The position numbers and the translations under genes are program-made. Under the pieces are notes generated by a model that worked only from the letters and a program-made list of their open reading frames with translations, searched no databases and was not told where the DNA came from. This document shows, piece by piece, positions 25,074-37,458 of a stretch of DNA of 64,000 bases. Within the stretch, counting starts at the first letter, position 1. Each line of letters begins with the position of its first letter. The DNA comes from Culex pipiens pallens (lineage: Eukaryota > Arthropoda > Insecta > Diptera > Culicidae): assembly GCF_016801865.2 (NCBI RefSeq), contig NC_068938.1, positions 27,354,240-27,418,239 of the forward strand. The letters are read 5' to 3'.

Positions 25074-25199
25074 ACCAAAACCAAAATCAAAACCAAAACC
25101 AAAACCAAAACCAAAACCAAAACCAAAACCAAAACCAAAACCAAAACCAAAACCAAAACCAAAACCAAAACCAAAACCAAAACCAAAACCAAAACCAAA
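25074..25199. repeat. (CCAAAA)n hexamer array
   Basis: About 21 tandem CCAAAA units with one TCAAAA variant near the left end. The array stays open in several frames on both strands (NQNQ, KPKP, GFGF, VLVL), so ORFs across it are artefacts. Confidence 0.95.
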
Positions 25200-25515
25200 T
25201 TGTTTCCAAATCAAACTAGTACTTAAAAAAAGTTTTTTTTACAGCAAAATTTCCCCTCTAAGATATTGCAGATTAGTGAGAAACAGTTGTTTTTTTTTAA
25301 ATAAGTTTTATTCATGATTGTTAGCTACAACCCACAATGAAAGTTATCAAACATTTTGTAAAACGTTATTTTCAATTATATTTAACATAGATAGTAATCT
25401 TAAATACCTTTGTCATGCTGTCTTCATCTTACTCACTATTACTGTTACGTACAAAAATGACTAGAAATTCATCTCTCCCTCACACTCAACATTAAATTTC
25501 ACACTTTCCCTCCTC

Positions 25516-26847
25516 TCACGCACAGTTGAACCAATCTTTCCTCACATCCCTCATCCGTCCAATCACTTTGTTGTCTTCTCCCACCTCCAGATATCGCAGC
25601 CCGGCGAAGACATATCTCCGCCCCTCGCCCGTCACCAGCGCCGCATCCAGCTTCTTGGGGAATCCCCCCAGCCCGTCATCGATGGCCTTTGGATAGTACC
25701 ACTCGACCGGTTTCTGCTTGCCGATGTCGTAGTACCAATACTGGGGACCCTTGAACGCGTGAAAGCCGCCACTTTTCGCGAGTAGGATCGCGTCCACCGA
25801 CGGGGGAATCCCCGGGAATGCTTGGCTCAGCGGTCGTGGGTAGCCCTGCTCGAGGCGGAGTCCGCTGTACTTCCAGTACTGATCACCCTTGTAGAAGTAC
25901 GTTTTGGAGTCGCGATAGGTGAAGCCGGCGTCCACCTTGGCGGGGAGGCCGGGCCACTTGGCGTTCGCCTTCCGCGGCACCGGGTTGCTCTCGTTGAGGT
26001 TGTAGTAGAAGCGGCCGGCGAGCACGCAGATGTTGCCCCGGTGATCGGTGAGGATGGCGTCGTACGAGGTGAGGGTGCACAGGTCGGTGTTGGTGCGGGG
26101 CCTTGGGGTACTGGTTTGTGGGGGTCGGGTGGTGGTTAGTGGAGGTCGGTTTGTGGTTGGGATGGAGGAGCGGACTCCGTAGAGGGATTGAATGGCCTGT
26201 TGGGAAAATAATTATTAGGTCTCTTGATAGCAATTGAGCGAAAATGAACTTACGTTGATATCTTCCGGCTGTGGTTCCGCAAACAGGTTGCTCGTCTGTG
26301 AAAAGTACATGATCGAGTCCCGGGAGGTCGAGTGCAGCAGTCCCAGCGAGTGTCCGATCTCGTGCGTGGCCGTATTGATGAACTGCTCGATCGAGGTATC
26401 CTCCGTGAAGAAGTACTTCGTGTTAAAGTGGACATCCCCGTGCTCCGGAAAGAACGCGTGTGCCAGCGTTGAGTCATAGCTGTACCTGCAGGGCTGTCCC
26501 CGGCGCTGATGATTCGACCCTTCGAACGCCAGCTGGATGTCGACGTCGATGGTCCGGGTATCTTCCACAAAGTCCAAATTGGTAACACGACTCCACGCAT
26601 CGAACGCGTGCCGAACGGCGGCCCGAATCTCACTCTGCAACACCCTAACCGGGTAGTTCATGATCCGATAGCTGATCACCGATTTGCTCCACTTGAACTG
26701 CGACGTTAGCTCCGCGGTGGAGTTGACCCCATCCAGATCAACCGTATGATACGGCTCGTCGTGGTAGGGCCGATCCTCGAAGAAGGCCGCACTCTGTACC
26801 GAAGAGGCTGCCACAACCAGCACCAACAAGCCAAAAGAAAAGATCAT
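25516..26847 (-). CDS. Matrix metalloproteinase with hemopexin domain, no cysteine-switch propeptide
   Basis: Secreted zinc endopeptidase acting on extracellular matrix. Exons 26847-26254 and 26196-25516 join in phase 0 across a 57-base intron (GTAAGT...CAG), giving 424 residues. The start is the ATG at 26847 (A at -3). Residues 1-20 form a signal peptide. The catalytic domain starts near residue 51 (FKWSKSVISYRI) and contains TLAHAFFPEHGDVHF and the zinc site HEIGHSLGLLH with ligands H162, H166, H172 and catalytic E163; M180 is the Met-turn. A Thr/Pro-rich hinge (residues 205-235) leads to a four-blade hemopexin domain closed by C238 and C423. Only about 30 residues lie between signal peptide and catalytic domain, with no PRCGxPD motif, so the usual latency mechanism is absent. 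NST at 42-44 is a glycosylation sequon. Family certain; substrate and orthology not assigned. Confidence 0.93.
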
Positions 26848-26872
26848 CTTCGAACGCAACTTCACCGACGAC

Positions 26873-26905
26873 TGCAGTGACTTAAGTTGATTTTTGCACT
26901 TTTAA
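26873..26905 (-). promoter_or_regulatory. Candidate core promoter of the metalloproteinase
   Basis: TTAAAA (minus strand, 26905-26900) lies 32 bases before a CAGTC initiator-like site (A at 26873). The latter is 26 bases upstream of the ATG. The spacing fits a TATA-type promoter, but the motifs are weak. Confidence 0.3.
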
Positions 26906-27112
26906 CCGAGTCCAAGTGTGAAAAACGTGGCTGGTTAGTCATCTGTTTGCTGCCGGCATGATAGTGGGGCTGCCCGCTAATTGTAGGTTTGTTTTTTGAC
27001 GAGTCTCAAGAAGCACTGCTTCCATTGGATAGAGGTTCAACGATCTGCCCATGCTAGACGGTATCAACATAAAGAAACCCGTTGAGGACGAGCCCTTAGG
27101 GCGGAGTCGCTA

Positions 27113-27120
27113 TGACGTCA
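27113..27120. promoter_or_regulatory. Palindromic CRE-type site
   Basis: TGACGTCA, the full cAMP-response/ATF palindrome, 266 bases upstream of the metalloproteinase ATG. An 8-base match may be chance. Confidence 0.25.
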
Positions 27121-28422
27121 ACGTAGGTTTATGACGTTGCATAAACGACTAGACTAGTCAGCTTGAGTGAGTAATCTAATGGTGCTAACCAACATCGATT
27201 AACGGGGTTTGACAGGTTAAAATTCCACGACTTTCTGGAATTCTTGCTTAGTTCAAAAAAGTTATCTTTCATTATTCACTGATTTGATTGATGACTAAGA
27301 TGTTATTTTGCGAAAATTGGAAATGTATTCAGCCTACGAAAAAGACTTGATTTAAACGAACTTGCACGAACGTCCTGCCCTCAGTTCAAATGCAAATTTC
27401 TGGTGAAAAGTTCAACCCGCCCAAGACAAGGCTGCATAACAATTTGTTCCTAGTACTAGTCCTGAGCTTAATCCCTGTTTGAAGTTCTCTTTTAGCAAAA
27501 AAAAAAAGATAAACGCATGAGTTTTGTGTTATTGTTTGGATTGTTGCAGGTTCTACAATTTCCAGACACCACTCTGCAGCAACACTGAGACTGAGCAGGA
27601 AAATCTTACTAAAGCTTTCTGCACCGCACCGCTTTCAGGAGTTTTTGCTGCTGTTGTTTTAACCCGTCGGTGGTGGTGATGGGGTTGAGAGGTTGATTTA
27701 GAAAGATCCGGACAAGTGCCTCGTCTGAGTTGTTTGGAGTTCGGAGAAGTTGGCATCATGTCGAACAATGTGGACCGAAAACCGCACAGTTCCGGTTAAA
27801 AAACTGCAAAGATCCTGAGGTGAAACGGCAAAGGTTTTGTGTGGTTTGTGGTTTTGGTTTGTGTTTTAAGGTTAAATTAGCAAGAGACAAATATCGGATT
27901 TCGATATTAAAAAGCAAGCATGCAAGTCCTACTGTTTAAATTTGGGCTGTACTCTGACCACACACTTGCCTGGGAATGTAATAAATCTGAACTAGGTTCA
28001 ACAATAGCCGTAAGCATTCACCTTGGACCAGGTCCTTGATGTTGCTGGGGATAATGCAAACGAGCAAAACTTATTTTGAACACAAATTCAGTAGAGTTGT
28101 TCTTAAATAATTAATGATGACATTATTAAGTTGTTGGTAATCATATTTGGATGTGAACATATTTAACATTGGTCGAAAAAAATTAAAATCAGTCAAACTA
28201 AATATCAGTGTTTCTATATTTTATTTCTTGTTCTTATCAAAACCAACAACTTTGCCAAAAACACCAAACCGTCCATTAATTTTACTGACTTTTTTTTTAC
28301 AGAAAAACCTGTTCTTTCACAAAAAATGCGCCTTTTTCATTATAATTATTTTAAAAAATACCATATTTACAATATTTTTTATTAAAATTTGTTTTTTTTT
28401 AGATACCGAAGAATCTTCCATA
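27121..28422. other. Intergenic DNA upstream of the metalloproteinase
   Basis: No further exon recognised. The 27540-27900 part has short ORFs on both strands without domains. Confidence 0.5.
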
Positions 28423-28661
28423 ATAGGAGGATGGCGTCGCTATTTTTAGACCACGTTTTCCACTTTTCCTCCACCGAATCCGACTAGGACGCTGTCTTTT
28501 TTTAGCCGATGACTCAACCAACACTTTTCCACTTTTGCACTTAAAAAATCAGATGGCAGCACGATGTAACGCCACGTCCCTATTGTTCACCAACAGTCAG
28601 TCAGTTTCGATAAAGAAAAAGTGGAAGACGTGGTCTAAAAATAGCGACGCCACGTCCCTAT
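28423..28661. mobile_element. MITE, ATAGGG family, copy 2 with long inverted termini
   Basis: Starts ATAGGAGGATGGCGTCGC and ends with its inverted counterpart (GCGACGCCACGTCCCTAT); the termini match over about 45 bases (TATTTTTAGACCACGT and complement). Positions 28423-28583 match the element at 24478-24665, which lacks the extra right terminus. This copy is therefore either the more complete form or a partial inverted duplication. Confidence 0.65.
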
Positions 28662-29689
28662 TGGAACGTTTTGAAATGTAGCTCAAACTCAAATGGTTTT
28701 CCATTTCACAGCCAAAGTTGACCCCTGAAAACATTAAATTTTTAAAAACATTGGCAAAGTCACATAAAACAAGTAAAACTTCCAACCCATATTTTTTTTT
28801 AAATTTTAAGAGTTCTTCTTTCCAATGCTTTTTAAAGATCAAAAATTGGTTGAAAAATTGATTTTTGGCGATTTTTTAAATCGAAGCCCGTCTAAAGGCG
28901 GGGTTGGGTTGTAGAGGGTTATTCAAATTAATTAGTAAAATAATACATATATTTGTTAGCCGGTTTGAATCATCAATAAATGTAAAAACTGCTTTTGATG
29001 AAGTTTTGCTTGAACTAATTAGATCCTCAAAACAAAAGTTACCGTTGAGTGTATCCCTTTCACACCTTATGTCAATGTTCATTGGAGTAAGCGGGATACA
29101 CTCAATGTTTACATTTGTTTGTAAGACCTAATAAAAAAAATCTAAAATTCAACTGACGGAAATTCTTCAAAATTTCGCAAGATTATTCAAAGACTCCTTT
29201 TTCAATTAAATAATTTGTGTCACTTTTGTGACACTTTTCTGTTTATAATATGGCTAAAAACTACATTTTTACGTTTATTTTGAGCAGTTTCTAGAGTCGT
29301 CGTGAAATTTCAATGTTTTGTAATTGGCATGCCGCGTAATATCGATTTTTTGCCATGAAAAATCACTAGCCCTACTTATCACCTTTCATTTGCTGAAAAA
29401 TTGGTCAAAATGGAGTAAATTTATAATTTTTCAAAAATATGATTTGTCATTTTTCATTCTATTTTTTTTTCTTTCCTTTTTTTTATTCTTTCCTCTCTTC
29501 TATATGACTTCCAAAAATTTCCGGATTGAAGTTTTCCTCTCCTGGCTACGGGTCTATTTAATTTAGCTGGAAACTTTCTCAGCTTCTCGAAATTATTTTT
29601 ACAGTGTACTTTTTCTTCAAGAATTTTCAATTGAAAAAAGTGAACATTTTTCGAAAAATTTCAACCTTTCAAGACTATAACTTGAAAAC
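28662..29689. other. AT-rich intergenic DNA
   Basis: No gene seen; short fortuitous ORFs only. Confidence 0.5.
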
Positions 29690-30130
29690 GATGCATTGTA
29701 TAAAAAATGTGTTCAGTCATTTTCAATTACAAACTAGATTTAGCGTCAAAAAATGAGATTATATCAAAAAAAATTATTCCTAAAATGTTTATGTACGAGA
29801 TTTTGCACCATCCTAAACTCTAACGCATAATATGCTTTTCTAGTCCCCTAATACCCCTAAAAAATAAAAAAAATACGTATTTTGGGCATTTAACTTCAGT
29901 AACTAAAAGTCAAATAAAAAAAAGCATTTTCAGTGTGCAAACACAGAACAGAAAATTTCATCAAATTTTCGAATATTCAAAAGGCCATTTTGTATGACTG
30001 GCCAGCAAAATTGTATGGAGTTGTGTATGGAAAAACTAATGATGAAAAATTGCTTCTTTTGACATATGGAATGCATGGTTAACAATTCATCGAAATAAAA
30101 AAAAAACGAAACAAAAAACTTCGAAATAAT
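29690..30130. repeat. Diverged relic of the palindromic element family
   Basis: Contains the family's recognisable blocks in order: ACTTGAAAACGATGCATTGT, a TACGTATTTTGGG block, and TGTATGGAGTTGTGTATGG. Too diverged to place ends. Confidence 0.5.
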
Positions 30131-33100
30131 TAGCGACATACCGAAAAATTATTCAACCGGTAAAATTGAAAATTTCCAGCGTCAAAAATACTAATGAGAG
30201 ACCACACAATTTTTTTTTTCGAAAAGTTCAGCTAATTTTGCATAAGTATGACCCTTTAAAGATTGTTGTAAGACGATAAAATGAGTCACAACAATCATCT
30301 AAACGGCAATTTTTATGCAAAATTTGTTGAATTAAAAACTAAATTCAAAAGCACACGATTGAGTTTTTGGGGTTAAAAAAATTAAAAAAGTTGTCAAAAA
30401 TTGTCAAAATCATCAATTTAAAAAAAGGGAAGAATACACACAAACCCCTTATGTATTTTTTTTTGTCTGCTCTGCATTTGTATAAAATCGCTACAATCTC
30501 AAAAATAATCCTGCAAAGTTACAAAACGAGCAGTTTTTAATTGTAAGTGAAAAAAAATATTTTCTGGGTTATTTCATATTCAAAAAGTATATTAAATTTC
30601 CCATAAAATGACATGCTCCAATTTTTTTAGTTTAATTACGAAAAGTGGCAGTGATTTTAATTTTTTTTAAACTATTTTTTGATGAAAAACACGTTTTTTC
30701 GATATTTTGCCATCAAATAGGGCGTTCAATTTAACACAAAAGCCCCTATGACACCAAATTTATATCTCTTCACGGTTTCGAGCTACAAATCACTGAAAAA
30801 CGTGTCTTAGTAAAAATCCAGAAAAATTAAAGGGGTCGTACCGCCCCACCGTCACGAGATATCGAAAAATGGGTCTCAGAGGAAAGTTTCACGAAAATCA
30901 AACAAAGGGGTCAGGCCAACTTTTTTAGATTTCGTGTGAGTTGGTGGAGAATTACCCCAATAAAATAGAAATAAAAAATTTAAATATAAAGTACGAAATT
31001 CCTAGGAATAATATAAATTGTCCCAAAATGTCCACTCTACATCCAACTTCACACCCATAATCGTTCCAAAACAGGCAAGTTTGCCAGCTTAGTACAACCA
31101 GCACCACTCTGGCAACATTTAGAAACCCGAAAAGCTCAGCAGTGCCATGGCCATTTCGATATTGTTTTGCATGCATGGATTTGCAGCTTTTCCCAGGTCC
31201 AGAACTGGGAGGAAAATCGTGTGCATGCGTTTAAGCAGGTCGGATTACGGTTCGCTTTCGGAAGAGAAAAGATTAAAGTATTAAGTGAAGGGGCAAGATT
31301 TCGTTTTGTTTCGACCCGAACTGGAAAATCCGCAACCAAATTGCCGGGGTCCAGGATGGTTGGGTTTGGGTTTATTCGTTTTTCTTAGTTTTGCACTAAC
31401 AACCACTTCTACTGAATAAAAGTGCATTGCCAAAGCCTTTTTGCACTACACTTCTTGCATCAGAATGGAGATGTGCTAAATATTTGCAGACATAACAAAT
31501 AAACAATATAAGAGGATTGATTTTTGTTGTGAGGAAGTCTTTGTTTGCTTTCAACGTGTTGTAGAAACATGTGCAACAATTTAATCGCCTCAATGAACAG
31601 TGCCCAAAAATGAAAAATGCATTCGAAAACGCATTCAAAATTTAAAACATTTAAATTTTGAATCAATCACAATACTTTTATTTTTCCTCATAAACTGTGA
31701 TCACATCAAACTACCTCTCAACTTAAAGGGAAACCTGTTTATCTACAGTCATAACCACATCATTTCCAATACGTTTGTTCAACAAAAAGTTTAACTTCTA
31801 TAACAAACACCACTTCTTCTAACAACACAATAAAAAAACTGTTTATTAAATATGAAATTTACGTCTTTTTACAAATTCAGTTTTACCAAAAAAAAATTCC
31901 AGAAGCAAAAGTTTTGAATTTCACAAAAAAATCAAAACGTGTTTTCTATGGCAAAACATGGTCAGGAAAAGCTCAATTTCACAACAACTTAGAAAAGAGA
32001 AAAGGTTAAGCGTTTTGCCACAAAACAGGACGCACATTTCCTGCTTCGTCCCGGTTGAGTAGAGCAGGTGCCAACTGAAGAGATTTTCCCGGAAAATTTG
32101 GTCCGCACATGAGTTCACACTGCTGGAAAAGCGAGTGGTGCTGCAAGAAATCATAAATTACCCTTTATCACATGCAGCCAGACATGTCGTTGAGGTTGTG
32201 AAAGTTTCCGGAAAAGTGAATGGCGAAAATCACATTCGTTCTCATAAACAAAGTTTCCAGACCACCAGTTTTGCTGTTTTTCCTCTTGAACTTTTCTCCT
32301 GTTTGGTTGGCTTCGCTGGGAATGGGTTTGAAAATAATTTAGCTGGAGGTTTTCTTCTGTTATTTGAGCGAAATTTTATTTGATTAATATAAAATCTTCT
32401 CAAAGTAATCCAGTTTTATTTATGTTGGTTTTCAAAAATTATTCAGATAAATAGTTTGGTAAAAAAACTAATATTTTAACCATGAAATTTCTGTATTGCC
32501 TTCAAAATGAATTTCCCTGTTGAGCAACTTTGATCATCTGGTTGGTAATTACATTTATATTAGTGATGATTCTCTGTTCTTAAAACATGCCAATTTTTAC
32601 AATTATGCTGATTTAAATTTTCACAGCAATTAACACGCTCGCCAAAGCACAATTTTTGCATTAATAAAAAAACAAATTCTTCAATTATCCGGTCACGTCA
32701 ACTTCAAAGTGGTTAGCCCACGGAACCGTGCAAAATTGAATTGGCTTTCAAAGCCCACGTGGGAGTGTTTTTGACCCTCCAGCAGAAGCATTCTTGGCCC
32801 ACGTGATTGATAAATTCGACCTCAATCAGGCAGTGTGGCGTGAAGCAATGAAAAGCAATTAAAAACGCTCCATAATTCATGACCGAGTGGACACTGCTAG
32901 GCTGTGCGATCCCACCGGCCCGTCAACAGTCAGGACGCTCTGGAGTCTAGACCCATGAGAGGCTGGGGGTGGAATTTAAGGGAAGGGGATTTATTTTGAA
33001 CTTGAGCAAAAAAATGAAAGAATGCTATTTATGCTTGGCAGGATTTAGAACTAAACAATTAGAATTATCTGATCAGATTTGAAAATTGTATTTACAGAAA

Positions 33101-33162
33101 AGAAAATTAATTTAATATGCCAACTATCAACAAATTTCCCCTAAATCCATACGGTACGATTA
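30131..33162. other. Intergenic DNA
   Basis: AT-rich to about 31000, with a repeat-like block near 30830-30955 (GGGGTCGTACCGCCCCACCG). The 32650-32960 part is more balanced and free of ORFs, so it could be regulatory, but nothing specific is identifiable. Confidence 0.45.
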
Positions 33163-33381
33163 CACAGAAAAAAAAATCATGGTAATATTACATCTGGGAA
33201 GGGGTACATCTTTTATGTCAGAAAAAAGGTGTAATTTTACCTCTGGAAATGTGTAATTTTACCACTTTTCTGGTGTAATGTCACTTTTTCAGTCTAAATT
33301 GAGGTAAAATTACATCATAAGAGAGGTAAAATTCAACCTTCCAAAAATACAGCTTCCAAATTTACATTATTTTTTTCTGTG
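33163..33381. mobile_element. 219-bp MITE with CACAG termini and TA duplication
   Basis: Begins CACAGAAAAAAAAATC and ends ATTATTTTTTTCTGTG. TA flanks both ends (33161-33162, 33382-33383). GGTAATATTAC-, GGTGTAATTTTACC- and GAGGTAAAATTAC-like motifs repeat inside. TA duplications are typical of Tc1/mariner-type MITEs. No ORF. Confidence 0.75.
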
Positions 33382-33383
33382 TA

Positions 33384-34372
33384 TAATGAGAAAACGAGTT
33401 AATTTTCACTTCACGCTAGATGTGGTGGTCAAACTTTTTTCATTCACTTTTTCCACTCGCTGTTAACACAGGCTTGGTCAAAATATTAGGGTACTTAAAA
33501 ATAAAACAAGATACTTTAAAAGTATGAAACATATTTTCATTCGTCATAAATAAGGCAACATAAATTTAGATAAAATAGAACATTAGCATTTTCTTTCTAA
33601 GAATTATGTTTATTTTTTTAATTGATGATATGGAACACAATGCCATCCCGTTTTTGGCAACACGACGTGATTTTTATGTTGCCAAACAAAAATACTAATC
33701 ATTGTGTGAGGACTATCAATAAACATTGTTAATCCTTCATAGTGACGGATGTGGCTTAAAGCAATATTCATATATCACTTAATAATCGAAAAAGAAGCTT
33801 TTTCTACATTCAAAAAAAAAACACATGTCAAAAGATATTATTAGCATCAGATATAAAAATATTTTAAGTAATAACTGATTAATTTATGTTTTGAAAATAT
33901 TAAAATACTAACTGGATTTGGATGGATTTACCAAAAACGTTATGGCACTCATTAAAAACCAAACAAAAAACATTTGCACTCCAGTTGTACAAAAAATATA
34001 ACCCTGTACTGAAATTACTGATCGATTTGGTGTATTCTGCAATTTCGAAAGTTTTGACAGGACTTTTAAGAAAAAATAGGTATATTAGTTTGTCTTTGAC
34101 CACTTTTCAATTTGACTCGTCTTAATATTTATTTGTATTTTTTTTAGGGGTAACATACCATCCTACATTTTTCGTGAGTCTTTTTGTAACATCTTCGGTT
34201 ATTTCCTCAAAAATTTTGAACGAAAAACAATCGTGTCATCACCTTAAAAATTAACTTTTCAATTTAAAAATCTCATAGAAGTGGCGTGTATTTTTCGTTC
34301 AGTATTTTTTTTTAAAAAGCCCGTTCAATTTTCTACAAGTTTGACTTTGACCACTATTTCATAAGTGCTTAT
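33384..34372. other. AT-rich intergenic DNA
   Basis: No gene seen. Confidence 0.5.
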
Positions 34373-35201
34373 GAACAGTTCTCTCAGATTTCGGTCATTC
34401 TATTTTTTTTTTGTATTTTTTAATCCGACTGAAACTTTGTTGGTGCCTTCGGTATGCCCAAACGAGCCATTTTGCATCATTAGTTTGTCCGTATAATTTT
34501 CCATACAAATTTGGCAGCTGTCCATACAAAAATGATGTAAAAAAACTAAACTATTGGCACTACGCCCCCCGGGGCATGGCCTTCCTCTAACGTGGGATTT
34601 CTGCTCCAGCGCCTCTGACGAGACAGGAGAAACCGGGACCGACGTTTTACTTCACCATCCGATAGAAGCTCAGTGGATAAGGCGGGAATCGAACCCGCGT
34701 CTCATAGCATCATCGGGATCGGCAGCCGAAGCCGCTACCCCTGCGCCACGAGACCCATACAAAAATGATGTATGAAAATTCAAAAATCTGTATCTTTTGA
34801 AGGATTTTTTTATCGTTTTGGTGTCTTCGGCAAAGTTGTAGGTATATAGACTACACTGAAAAAAAATGATACACGGTAAAAAAAATTTTGGTGATTTTTT
34901 ATTTAACTTTTTGTCACTAAAACTTGACTTACAAAAAAACACAATTTTTATTTTTTTTGTCCTCTAAAACATATCAAAAAAATCGATCAAAAAAATCCTC
35001 CAAAAGATACAGATTTTTGAATTTTCATAAATCATTTTTGTATGGACAGCTGCCAAATTTGTATGGAAATTTATATGGACAAACTAATGATGCAAAATGG
35101 CTTTTTTGGGCAAACCGAAGGCACCAAAAAAGTTTCAGTCGGATTAAAAAATACAAAAATTAAAATTCCCAAAAAAATACCGATTTCGTGGAGAATTGCT
35201 C
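34373..35201. mobile_element. Palindromic element, copy 3, carrying a nested SINE
   Basis: The left arm (from GAACAGTTCTCTCAGATTTC) and right arm (to CGTGGAGAATTGCTC) are complementary over several hundred bases, including GGCAGCTGTCCATACAAA. A tRNA-derived SINE (34540-34754) interrupts the left arm. Sequence differs from copies 1 and 2 (AATCCGACTGAAACTTTGTT block), so this is a subfamily shared with 42021-42579. Confidence 0.75.
34540..34754 (-). mobile_element. tRNA-derived SINE
   Basis: On the minus strand the 5' end reads GTCTCGTGGCGCAGGGGTAG, containing an A box, followed by the B box GGTTCGATTCC. A tRNA-unrelated body includes GTCGGTCCCGGTTTCTCCTG, and the 3' tail is A/T-rich. An 18-bp perfect target duplication (34522-34539 and 34755-34772) marks the insertion. 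The body shares the GGTCCCGGTTT segment with the SINE at 40381-40776. Confidence 0.88.
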
Positions 35202-35770
35202 TTATATGCTACGCACATACTAGCGTCAGATGCCCGGTACCTTGCAAAATCAAATCTTTTCCTAATTTACTTTTTTTTTAATTTCAATAACAAGCCATAG
35301 TTTTGACATTTGAATGAAAAAAGTGTTTTAAAACGCATTTTACACCTGTCCAGGTGTTTTGCAATCTTCAGTATTCCAAATTTTAAAGTATCGGCGAAAT
35401 ATTTTTTTGTTTGTCAAAAAGACAACTTTAACAGTGTAGAATTTCACCAATAAAATAAAATATTGTTGATCGATCTCAAATATACTAAATATGATTTTAA
35501 ATGCAGGAAAATGCATTTCAAACTATTTTCAGTTCATTACACTTCTTATTCCATCAAAATTAAAATTTTGAAGTTCTTTGAAAAAAAATATTTTTACCCC
35601 CTGATTTGGCGGACTGATTTTGAACTTCAAGACTTAAAAAAATGTTTGCAACAGCCTAATTTTGGAATAAAATAGAAAGTATTGTCAACAAAAGTTCAAA
35701 ATAATTTTCAGATTAAGAAAACTACTTCAATTATTTTACATGGTTCACCGTTTTGAAACTATATGCATTT
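35202..35770. other. AT-rich intergenic DNA
   Basis: No gene seen. A fragment near 35590-35630 (ACCCCCTGATTTGGCGGACT) resembles the adjacent 110-bp MITE. Confidence 0.5.
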
Positions 35771-35880
35771 AGGCCGCTGCAAATATTTTTCAAAGTTAAT
35801 ATTTTTTTGCCCCCTGATTTTTCGAACAATTTTTGAAGGGGGGGGGCGACATAAACTTTGAAAAATATTTGCAACGGCCT
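35771..35880. mobile_element. 110-bp palindromic MITE
   Basis: AGGCCGCTGCAAATATTTTT at the left end is complemented by AAAAATATTTGCAACGGCCT at the right. Inside is a GCCCCCTG block and a run of nine to ten G. Relics occur at 8341-8425 and about 19091-19178. Confidence 0.75.
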
Positions 35881-36097
35881 TAGATATTTTTGAAATTAAT
35901 GATGGCAAAATGACTGGACTGGTGTATAATGCATTTTACACCACTTTTTTCATTAAAATGTTGAAACCATGGCTCGTAATTTAAATTTTTATCCTTTTTT
36001 ATTTTTTTTGCACCTTTTTGAAAAACAAAATATACAAAATTTAAATGAAATGAATTTCCAAGATTTTTTCCAGCTGTTCTGAAAACATGTTCAATTG
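35881..36097. other. AT-rich spacer
   Basis: No feature seen before the LTR element's target duplication. Confidence 0.5.
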
Positions 36098-36102
36098 ATT
36101 AC

Positions 36103-36474
36103 TGTTCGGCCGATGCCGAAGATTTCACCAAGAAATTCGCAGTTTGAAGCAGTGTGCGCAACCCCACCCCTGCGCCACTGACAGAACGGCGCTGCCAACT
36201 TGACAGAACAACAACAACGGCGCGACGACGAGAGTTCGCGCGCAACGAACACGAAAACCGAACGGAAAGTGCGCGCCAAAGCAAGTCGCACGAAGGATCG
36301 CGTAGAGAACAGATCGTAATCCTGTAAATATCATCGGAAATACAAGTTTAGTGCTAGTGAAAAACTGTGTTTTCGTCCCGGAATTGAACTCCCAAAAGAA
36401 GCTTGAGTTTTTACAGTCCGCTCAAGTTGAAGGACAGTCCACCTTGTCCAAAACCGTTGCCAGGAGCCGCAACA
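36103..36474 (+). repeat. 5' LTR
   Basis: 372 bp, TGTTCGGCCG...GCCGCAACA, the same as 38883-39254 by reading. Confidence 0.95.
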
Positions 36475-37458
36475 TTTGGTCCATTCGAACCGGACAGAGG
36501 ACCCGAAAGTTCGCGAGTGAAAGTGAAGAGTGGCGGCGGACCAACCGGATGGTCGCCATCTTGAAAATCTCGATTCCGCAGAAGAAGAAGTTTGAAGTCG
36601 CGATCAATTCAAACACCTCGCGTGCCTCCGGATGAGGAAAAGTTTATCCTCCATCTCGCGATCGTCTCGAGTGCTCCGCGTGAAAACGTGTCGCGTGTCT
36701 GTGTCTTGCAGAACGACGGATCGGAAGACGCTGAGGGAAGATCAGCGAAACGCGTCAAGCGAAGCGAAGTGAGCCGGAAGTTGGTTACCGGCAGAAGAAT
36801 CAAAGTGCGTTCACTCGGCAAGGAGCAAGCAAGCGCTGCCATCTTGCCTCAGATAAAGTGCTAAACCGAGATCGGAAGTGATAGTTTAAGAAGGCGACTC
36901 CGTGGCCTGAAGAACGGCGGAAACAGTGGCGGCAAGAGCCCGCAAAAAAGCGAAAAGATGTTCGCGTAAAAACCTGTGAGTGTGTGCGGTGAGCGTAGCG
37001 ACGCCATTTTGTTTGGTTCCCAAGCGTGGAACATTCCAGTTCACAGTACCGCTGCGAATTTGGCGGTCGCTCCAGCTGCACACGGTAGAAGAAGAAGCAG
37101 TGGAACGTATCCGGCTGCAAGCGTCAGCGGGGACGATTCCAGATCCAGCCGCGTCGAGGCCACAGCACCGACGGAAAGGGCCTGCTGCAAGCGTCAGCAG
37201 GAGAGTTCCGGGAGGGTGGCTGCGACGAAGAATCCCGAAGAAAAGTGTTTCGCTTAAGAGCAAGTGCGACACCCCGAATAAAAAGTCCTGAAGTTGGCCT
37301 GCTGCAAGAGCAAGCGAGGAAGGTTTCGGATACCGGTTGGGAAGCCGCTACCCGAGCAGAAAGTGTTTTGCTGATGTGCTGCCGCTGTTGTGTCGCCACG
37401 AGCGCGATCACGGCGGAACATTGAAATCTAGAGATCCCAAAACTAAACACCAGAAAAG
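36475..37458 (+). other. Leader of the LTR element
   Basis: Non-coding leader between primer binding site and Gag ORF. It holds two copies of GCTGCAAGCGTCAGC (about 37107 and 37181) and a diverged third near 37301. Confidence 0.6.

Noticed and set aside
25001..25317. ORFs encoding NQ, KP, GF and VL repeats
   Set aside because: Products of the CCAAAA array, not proteins.
34660..34754. tRNA gene in the SINE head
   Set aside because: Acceptor stem does not close and it is followed by a SINE body and target duplication.
36475..36500. Identity of the primer tRNA for the LTR element
   Set aside because: The sequence looks like a primer binding site but I could not match it confidently to a tRNA 3' end.
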